Shown here in pieces: positions 1 through 3,819 of a stretch of 6,539 bases of DNA. Below the pieces are notes generated by a model, which saw nothing but the letters and a program-made list of their open reading frames with translations, made no database searches and was not told the origin of the DNA. The translations under genes and the position numbers were made by a program. How positions within the stretch are numbered: the stretch's first letter is position 1; every line of letters starts with the position of its first letter. This stretch comes from Firmicutes bacterium CAG:170 (GTDB lineage Bacteria; Bacillota; Clostridia; Oscillospirales; Oscillospiraceae), in NCBI GenBank assembly GCA_000436735.1, contig FR887205.1:11385-17923 (forward strand), read 5' to 3'.

Positions 1-728
1 AAGCGAAGCTCCGATACCGGGAACTCATACAGCAGCTGCGTGAGGATTCCGAGGATCTCCTGCACCGTCATCGTCAGGCAGTTGACACAGACCGCATGGA
101 CGCCGTACTGCTCCGCAAGCTGCTCACGGAGCGCCTGCGCGGCCTGCCCGTCCGGCTGCTCCGAGTTCACCAGCACGAGGAACGGCTTCCCTGTTGCCTT
201 CATGTCAGTGATGGCCCGCTGCTCCGCCTGCACATAATCCTGACGCGGAATGTCCGTGACCGTTCCGTCGGTCGTCAGGACGATCCCGATGCTGCTGTGC
301 TCCTCCATGACCTTCTTTGTGCCAAGCTCCGCCGCCTGCGTCATGGGGATTGGCTCCTCGAACCACGGCGTCGTCACCATGCGCGGCGCGCCGTCCTCCT
401 CCGCGCCCATCGCGCCATCCACCATGTACCCAACCGTGTCAATGAGCCGCACCGAAAGCCGGCTCCTGCCGTCCGGGCTGATCTCCACGGCCTCCTCCGG
501 CACAAATTTCGGCTCCGAGGTCATGATGGTCTTTCCCGAGCCGCTCTGCGGCAGCTCATCCTTCGCACGCTCGCGCCGGTAGACATTTTCAATATTCGGC
601 AGCACCAGCTGCTCCATAAACCGCTTGACAAACGTGGATTTTCCCGTCCGCACAGGGCCCACCACGCCGATATAAACGCCGCCGTCCGTGCGCTCCGCGA
701 TCTGCTCATAAATCGTGCGTTCCTTCAC
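1..728 (-). CDS. spoIVA: Stage IV sporulation protein A, N-terminal half (runs off the window)
   Basis: SpoIVA is the ATP-hydrolysing cytoskeletal protein that polymerises on the outer forespore membrane in the mother cell and forms the base layer of the spore coat. The visible 242 residues hold the nucleotide-binding domain. Walker A GPVRTGKS is at residues 24-31 (Lys30), an invariant-looking block DELPQSGSGKTIM is at 57-69, Walker B LIDTVGY is at 95-101 (Asp97), and PWFEEPIP is at 121-128. These align without gaps with my memory of B. subtilis SpoIVA (about 492 residues), so roughly half is missing beyond position 1. I chose the GTG at 726-728 because an ideal Shine-Dalgarno AAGGAGG (736-742) lies 7 nt upstream and the N-terminus then matches the family (ERT at 12-14 just before the GTPase-like fold). 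There is no ATG nearby. The gene has its own sigma-E-like promoter and follows a terminator, so it is probably transcribed separately from sipL. SpoIVA is known to be anchored by SpoVM and bound by SipL, both encoded just upstream. Confidence 0.97.
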   Translation of the reverse strand, partial: MKERTIYEQIAERTDGGVYIGVVGPVRTGKSTFVKRFMEQLVLPNIENVYRRERAKDELPQSGSGKTIMTSEPKFVPEEAVEISPDGRSRLSVRLIDTVGYMVDGAMGAEEDGAPRMVTTPWFEEPIPMTQAAELGTKKVMEEHSSIGIVLTTDGTVTDIPRQDYVQAEQRAITDMKATGKPFLVLVNSEQPDGQAAQALREQLAEQYGVHAVCVNCLTMTVQEILGILTQLLYEFPVSELR

Positions 729-757
729 GATACCGCCTCCTTACCTGTTCTGTTCTA

Positions 758-786
758 ACTCTATGAGGACAAACCCGGATCTATGC
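758..786 (-). promoter_or_regulatory. Candidate sigma-E promoter of spoIVA
   Basis: On the minus strand GCATAGA (780-786) and CATAGAGT (758-765) are separated by 14 nt. The second box matches the sigma-E -10 consensus CATACAnT at all but one fixed position, and the first matches the -35 pattern (roughly GnATATT) at five of seven. The predicted start near 751 leaves a leader of about 23 nt that includes the AAGGAGG ribosome site at 736-742. spoIVA is a known member of the mother-cell sigma-E regulon, which agrees. The match is by eye only, with no start-site data. Confidence 0.55.
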
Positions 787-800
787 CTTTCCATTGCCGG

Positions 801-834
801 AAAAACGTGCGGCCTGACCGAAGTCAGGCCGCAC
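801..834 (-). terminator. Intrinsic terminator after sipL
   Basis: A perfect 12-bp inverted repeat (807-818 with 823-834) encloses a 4-nt loop that reads TTCG on the minus strand, closed by C-G, which is the extra-stable UUCG tetraloop. On the minus strand the stem is followed by GTTTTT (801-806). It begins 12 nt after the sipL stop and should separate sipL from spoIVA. On the plus strand the stem is followed by CATTTT, so weak activity in the other direction is possible, though no plus-strand gene needs it. Confidence 0.9.
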
Positions 835-845
835 CATTTTACATC

Positions 846-2348
846 TCACATCGGGATCAGCAGGAGCTGCTCCTCCTCCACAAGCTCGGAGTCCAGATGA
901 TTCGCCTCCTTCACAGCCTGCACCGTCGTGCCGTACTGCTTGGCGATCTCCCAGACGCTCTCCCTGCCGCGCGGTGCGCGCAGGACGACGGAGGGCCGCT
1001 CCGGATCGCGCTCGGTGCAAAGCTCGAGCGTGCCGCCGCTGAGCGTCTGAAGCTGCTGCGCAGCGCTGCATGACAGGCGGAACGTGACCTCCGTCCGCGC
1101 CTCCGCGCCATCCGCAGCCGCCTGCACGCTGCTCCCGCAGGCAAACGCCGACGCAAAGCACCGCGCGTTTTCGCAGAGCGCCGTTTCGACCGCCGCCTCC
1201 GATTTGACCGCCGTGCCCTGAAGCGCGCCGGAGGCATCCTGATAGAGCACCCGCAGCGTCATCGGCGCCTTTACGCGCATCGCCCCGCCGTCACGTTCGA
1301 GATACGGCGCGTCCAGATACACCGCCGTGTCCACCACGCCTGCAATTTCGCCGCCGATCTGCTGCCGGACCGCGTCGCGGAGCGTCTGCCGGTCAAGGCG
1401 GCATTCCAGATCATACTGCGTCCACTCCGGCTCCAGGACCGCGCCGACTGCGTAGGCGTCCTCTGTCAAGGTCAGCGTCAGCGTATCACTGACGACGCAC
1501 TGCGCCGTCATGCCGACAGACAGCAGCAGTCTATGCGCGTCGGACGCATCTAGCTCCAGCTCCGCAGAGGTCACGACCACCTGCGCGTCCATCTGCGCCT
1601 GCTCGTAGTCGCCGGTCAGGTCGCAGAACTGCGAGAACGGAAGCTGCCGCTCCCATACGCCAAGTCCCCCCTCCGCATTGCGGTAGAGCACATGCAGGCA
1701 GAGATTGCCCTTGAACACGGCCTTGCTCCCAACGACCTTGCAATCCGTGACCTCCGGCCTCGTTTCATAGCTGAGGATCTCTGTGGGCTGCGCCCTCCCG
1801 GACGGCAGCTCCAGCTCGTCGGACAGCGTGAAGGACTTTTCCGAGGTTTCCGTTGGAAGCAGGACGGGATATGTCTGCGTGCGCAGCTGGAGCTGCTGCG
1901 GCGGCGATTGCAGCGCATAGACGGTCAGCTCCTTCTGCTCGTAGCCGTCCAGCGTGCAGCCAAGATCGACGCGGAACAGAATTTTTCTGGAATTGACCAG
2001 CCGCGCGTCTGCCTGCCGCACAAAAAGCTCCGGGAATACCTGCGCCCGCTCCGCGATGGCGGTATGCTCCATGCGCAGGCTGAACGGAAGGTAGGCGTCC
2101 AGCTTCTGCGGCGACGTACCGTCCTCCGGGACGCAGAGCGCCGACGCGCGGATGCCGCCGGAGATCAATACGCTTCCCGCACGGCATTCCGTCCCGCGCA
2201 GAAGCGCGGAGGCCGACGCGAACACGACGCGCTCCACATCCGGGCAGCTATCCGGGACAATGACCTCGACCGTTTCCTCCTGCCGTCCAGTCTCATGTAA
2301 AATATGGCCGAGATAGCGCACCGGCCTGGTTTCAAAAGAAAGCTCCAT
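846..2348 (-). CDS. sipL: SipL: SpoIVA-interacting protein, SPOCS (DUF3794) domains plus LysM
   Basis: A 500-residue protein with three SPOCS/DUF3794-like segments: about 25-115 (VPDSCPDVERVV at 31-42), about 195-285 (CKVVGSKAVFKGNLCLHVLY at 203-222) and about 325-400 (APMTLRVLYQ at 361-370). They are followed by a C-terminal LysM domain at about 455-500 (SVWEIAKQYGTT, then LLLIPM at the very end). This order and length fit SipL of Clostridia, whose LysM domain binds the ATPase domain of SpoIVA and is needed for the coat to encase the forespore. No signal peptide or membrane segment is seen, as expected for a mother-cell cytoplasmic protein. The ATG at 2346-2348 has AAGGAG 9 nt upstream (2358-2363). 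The gene lies 63 nt after spoVM with no terminator between, so it may be read both from spoVM and from its own promoter. Other SPOCS-LysM proteins exist, but the adjacent spoIVA and spoVM strongly favour SipL. Confidence 0.9.
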   Translation of the reverse strand: MELSFETRPVRYLGHILHETGRQEETVEVIVPDSCPDVERVVFASASALLRGTECRAGSVLISGGIRASALCVPEDGTSPQKLDAYLPFSLRMEHTAIAERAQVFPELFVRQADARLVNSRKILFRVDLGCTLDGYEQKELTVYALQSPPQQLQLRTQTYPVLLPTETSEKSFTLSDELELPSGRAQPTEILSYETRPEVTDCKVVGSKAVFKGNLCLHVLYRNAEGGLGVWERQLPFSQFCDLTGDYEQAQMDAQVVVTSAELELDASDAHRLLLSVGMTAQCVVSDTLTLTLTEDAYAVGAVLEPEWTQYDLECRLDRQTLRDAVRQQIGGEIAGVVDTAVYLDAPYLERDGGAMRVKAPMTLRVLYQDASGALQGTAVKSEAAVETALCENARCFASAFACGSSVQAAADGAEARTEVTFRLSCSAAQQLQTLSGGTLELCTERDPERPSVVLRAPRGRESVWEIAKQYGTTVQAVKEANHLDSELVEEEQLLLIPM

Positions 2349-2378
2349 GCAGCATCACTCCTTGTATGTTCTACCGTA

Positions 2379-2407
2379 TTTATACGCGGCAGCGGACAAG
2401 GATATTC
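2379..2407 (-). promoter_or_regulatory. Weak candidate sigma-E promoter of sipL
   Basis: On the minus strand GAATATC (2401-2407) and CGTATAAA (2379-2386) are spaced by 14 nt. The first box resembles the sigma-E -35 pattern well. The -10 box keeps the C, TA and following A of CATACAnT but has G at position 2, so it is a partial match. A start near 2372 would leave the AAGGAG site at 2358-2363 inside the leader. A CATACAAG closer to the gene (about 2360-2367) is a better -10 by sequence, but it overlaps the ribosome site and is therefore unlikely to be used. Confidence 0.33.
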
Positions 2408-2411
2408 CTGC

Positions 2412-2492
2412 TCAGCTCTGCTTTCCGGCCCCGATCAGCCTTTTCAGGAGCCCGGCCAGCAGGCCGGGCGCTCTTACCGTAATGATCTTCAA
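2412..2492 (-). CDS. spoVM: SpoVM, 26-residue amphipathic coat-anchoring peptide (TTG start)
   Basis: SpoVM is a tiny amphipathic helix that inserts into the positively curved outer forespore membrane and recruits SpoIVA. The reading frame here is exactly 26 codons, the length of B. subtilis SpoVM. Set beside that protein from memory, it keeps Met1, Lys2, Thr5, Pro9, Leu12, Gly14 and Gly21. Changes at 6, 7, 15, 16, 17, 19, 20 and 24 are conservative (Val, Arg, Leu, Leu, Lys, Leu, Ile, Lys here). Pro9 is the residue known to matter for curvature sensing. The start is TTG (2490-2492), preceded by GGAGG 7 nt upstream. The gene falls 49 nt after the small membrane gene and 63 nt before sipL. It is below usual gene-caller length and has a rare start, so automatic annotation probably misses it. 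Neighbouring sipL and spoIVA, and the nearby prkC-rsgA pair (near spoVM in B. subtilis too), support the call. Confidence 0.88.
   Translation of the reverse strand: MKIITVRAPGLLAGLLKRLIGAGKQS
2450..2469. repeat. Inverted repeat inside spoVM
   Basis: GCCCGGCC and GGCCGGGC form a perfect 8-bp GC-only stem around a 4-nt loop, inside the codons for residues Ala8 to about Leu15 of SpoVM. No T-run follows on either strand, so it is not an intrinsic terminator. It may simply reflect GC-rich Gly/Ala/Pro/Leu codons, or it may fold in the mRNA. Confidence 0.4.
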
Positions 2493-2522
2493 TATGCTCC
2501 CTCCCGTCTGCGCAGTCCGGAG

Positions 2523-2541
2523 GCACGCTCCGGAGCCGTGC
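2523..2541. repeat. Small hairpin between the membrane gene and spoVM
   Basis: GCACG (2523-2527) pairs with CGTGC (2537-2541), and the stem continues inwards through a palindromic CTCCGGAG with one bulged base. It starts directly after the stop codon of the small membrane gene and ends well before the spoVM ribosome site. There is no T-run, so termination is unlikely. An mRNA stabiliser or processing site is possible, as is chance. Confidence 0.35.
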
Positions 2542-2694
2542 TCACCTCCGGCAGCCCGCAATCAGAACGCCGAGCACAATGAGAATGATCCCGACGAGCA
2601 CGCGCGCAAACCATCCCGGGATCAGCAGCGATGCCAGCAGCCCGGCTCCCAGCGCCACAAGGACGCAGCTGAGCCCGCACGAACGTGAACACAT
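2542..2694 (-). CDS. Small two-helix membrane protein, 50 residues, function unknown
   Basis: This frame encodes 50 residues and starts at an ATG (2692-2694) with a purine-rich ribosome site AGGGGTGG about 4 nt upstream. The N-terminus MCSRSCGLSC has cysteines at 2, 6 and 10, and Cys48 lies near the end. Two hydrophobic stretches follow, about residues 8-25 and 32-47, separated by a short turn around PGW (26-28) and Arg31, so a helical hairpin in the membrane is likely. There is no lipobox or recognisable catalytic motif. The gene lies just after the rsgA terminator and 49 nt before spoVM, probably in one transcript with it. I recall similar Cys-rich small membrane proteins in Clostridia but know no function. 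A link to the forespore membrane is only suggested by position. Confidence 0.68.
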   Translation of the reverse strand: MCSRSCGLSCVLVALGAGLLASLLIPGWFARVLVGIILIVLGVLIAGCRR

Positions 2695-2711
2695 GATACC
2701 ACCCCTGCTTC

Positions 2712-2740
2712 ACCATACGCGGAGGCTATTGAAAATGTGA
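2712..2740 (-). promoter_or_regulatory. Weak candidate sigma-E promoter of the small membrane gene and spoVM
   Basis: On the minus strand TCACATT (2734-2740) and CGTATGGT (2712-2719) are spaced by 14 nt, the same spacing as the two candidates downstream. The -35 box is a good match to the sigma-E pattern and the -10 box only partial. The predicted start near 2705 would leave a leader of about 11 nt, with the ribosome site at its very end, which counts against it. A promoter is nevertheless expected here because the stretch lies directly after a strong terminator. Confidence 0.25.
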
Positions 2741-2773
2741 CGCCGAAGGCCTTGCCTCTTCCCGGCCGGCAGC

Positions 2774-2815
2774 AAAAAAGCCGCCGGCACTGCGCATATT
2801 GCGCGGCCGGCGGCT
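2774..2815 (-). terminator. Intrinsic terminator of the stp-prkC-rsgA operon
   Basis: A 10-bp GC-rich stem (2779-2788 with 2806-2815) encloses a second short stem (GCGCA/TGCGC) with a 3-nt loop, and on the minus strand it runs straight into TTTTTT (2774-2779). It lies about 105 nt after the rsgA stop. It marks the end of the upstream transcription unit, so the genes below it need their own promoter. Confidence 0.92.
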
Positions 2816-2919
2816 CCTGTTCATATTCCATTTTTGCGTCTGCGGCGGCTTCCATGCAAGCTCCTGCATTTCTTACCACCCGTGACCCGCTTCATACTGC
2901 AAAAAACACAGCCTGAAAG
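2816..2919. other. Gene-free 3' leader between rsgA and its terminator
   Basis: I see no convincing gene here. The only open frames on the minus strand start after 2880 and run straight through the terminator hairpin, without a good ribosome site or a recognisable protein. A T-run just after the rsgA stop (2901-2906 on the plus strand as A) is preceded by only a 4-bp stem, too weak to count as a first terminator. Confidence 0.6.
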
Positions 2920-3819
2920 TCAGAGTGCTCCGCGCTCCTTCATCTCCCACGGCTTGAGCTGACTGGCCGCCTCGTACATACGCAAATAGCTTTCATAGCG
3001 GCTCTTTTCCAGAAGCCCCTTTTCCAGCGCCTCGCGCACGGCGCAGCCTGGCTCCTTCCGGTGGGAGCAATCCCGGAACTGGCATTTGCCGAGGTACGGC
3101 GCGAAATCCGGGAACGTGTCCTGCAATTCTTCCTTTCGGATCAGCTCCATCTCGTCGGTGTCGAAGGAGGAAAAGCCGGGCGTATCCGCAACGAGCGTCC
3201 CGTCCGGGAAGCGGTACAGCTCGATGTGCCGCGTCGTGTGGCGGCCGCGTCCAAGCTTTTCGGACACCTCGCCCACCGCAAGCCGCAGCTCCGGTTCCAT
3301 CGCGTTGAGCACGCTGCTCTTTCCGACGCCGGAATTTCCGGTAAACGCGGTAAGCTTTCCCTTGATCCGCTCACGCAGCTCCGCGATCCCCTCTCCGGTC
3401 TCCGCACTGGTACACAGCACATCAAAGCCCGCGTGCTCATAGATCCGCCGCAGCTCCTCGCCGGAGCGCAGATCGTTTTTGTTGATGCACAGCAGCACCG
3501 GTACGCTCCGCCGACCCGCGATGGCAAAGATGCGGTCGATCAGAAACGGTTCTGTTTCCGGGATGGCGCAGGAGGCCAGCACGACCAGCAGGTCGATGTT
3601 TGCGACCGCCGGACGCAGGAAGGAATTGCGTCGCGGCAAAATCGCATCGACCGTTCCCTTTCCGTTTGCCTCCACGGTGATCTCCACCAGATCGCCCACC
3701 AGCGGCGTCACGCCCTCCTTGCGGAAGCGTCCGCGCGCGCGGCACTCGACCACGCCGTCCGGCGTCTGGACGTAATAGAAGCCGCTCAGGGCCTTCACGA
3801 TCCTATTCTGCTCCACCAT
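2920..3819 (-). CDS. rsgA: Ribosome small-subunit biogenesis GTPase RsgA (YjeQ/CpgA)
   Basis: RsgA is a circularly permuted GTPase that binds the maturing 30S subunit and helps release or check late assembly intermediates. The 299 residues show an N-terminal OB-fold (about 1-68), then the permuted motif order: G4 NKND (113-116), G5 SAETGEG (138-144), G1 GNSGVGKSS (161-169), G2 RHTT (193-196) and G3 DTPG (212-215). A C-terminal zinc-binding set follows with Cys246, Cys251, His253 and Cys259. Length is normal for the family. The start is taken at ATG 3817-3819, which overlaps the kinase stop in TGATG and has GGAAGGG 5 nt upstream. A TTG one codon earlier is too close to that site. The overlap implies translational coupling to prkC. 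In B. subtilis the orthologue CpgA is encoded next to prkC and is phosphorylated by it. A terminator follows at 2774-2815. Confidence 0.97.
   Translation of the reverse strand: MVEQNRIVKALSGFYYVQTPDGVVECRARGRFRKEGVTPLVGDLVEITVEANGKGTVDAILPRRNSFLRPAVANIDLLVVLASCAIPETEPFLIDRIFAIAGRRSVPVLLCINKNDLRSGEELRRIYEHAGFDVLCTSAETGEGIAELRERIKGKLTAFTGNSGVGKSSVLNAMEPELRLAVGEVSEKLGRGRHTTRHIELYRFPDGTLVADTPGFSSFDTDEMELIRKEELQDTFPDFAPYLGKCQFRDCSHRKEPGCAVREALEKGLLEKSRYESYLRMYEAASQLKPWEMKERGAL

Noticed and set aside
1..728. SpoIVA having Ser71 where I recall Thr in the B. subtilis MTT motif
   Set aside because: The change is conservative (hydroxyl kept), Thr70 remains, and I compare from memory only, so I do not treat it as an unusual active site.
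96..758. A 220-codon open frame on the plus strand opposite spoIVA
   Set aside because: The minus strand encodes a continuous SpoIVA N-terminus with Walker motifs. The plus frame is Arg/His/Leu-rich and has no family resemblance.
1692..2300. Plus-strand and alternative minus-strand frames inside sipL
   Set aside because: They are overlapping shadows of a 500-residue frame whose SPOCS and LysM domains are clear.
2360..2367. CATACAAG as the sipL -10 box
   Set aside because: It is a better match to the sigma-E -10 pattern than the box I listed, but it overlaps the AAGGAG ribosome site. The transcript would then start after that site, and the nearest -35-like box is only about 10 nt away.
2489..2879. 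Two further minus-strand frames (2489-2716 and 2622-2879) around the small membrane gene
   Set aside because: The first is out of frame with the hydrophobic protein and overlaps the start of spoVM. The second runs through the strong terminator hairpin. Neither has a convincing ribosome site.
2895..2922. Possible terminator directly after the rsgA stop
   Set aside because: The T-run is present, but the only stem before it is 4 bp (CTGA/TCAG) and not adjacent to the T-run. The strong hairpin at 2774-2815 explains termination.
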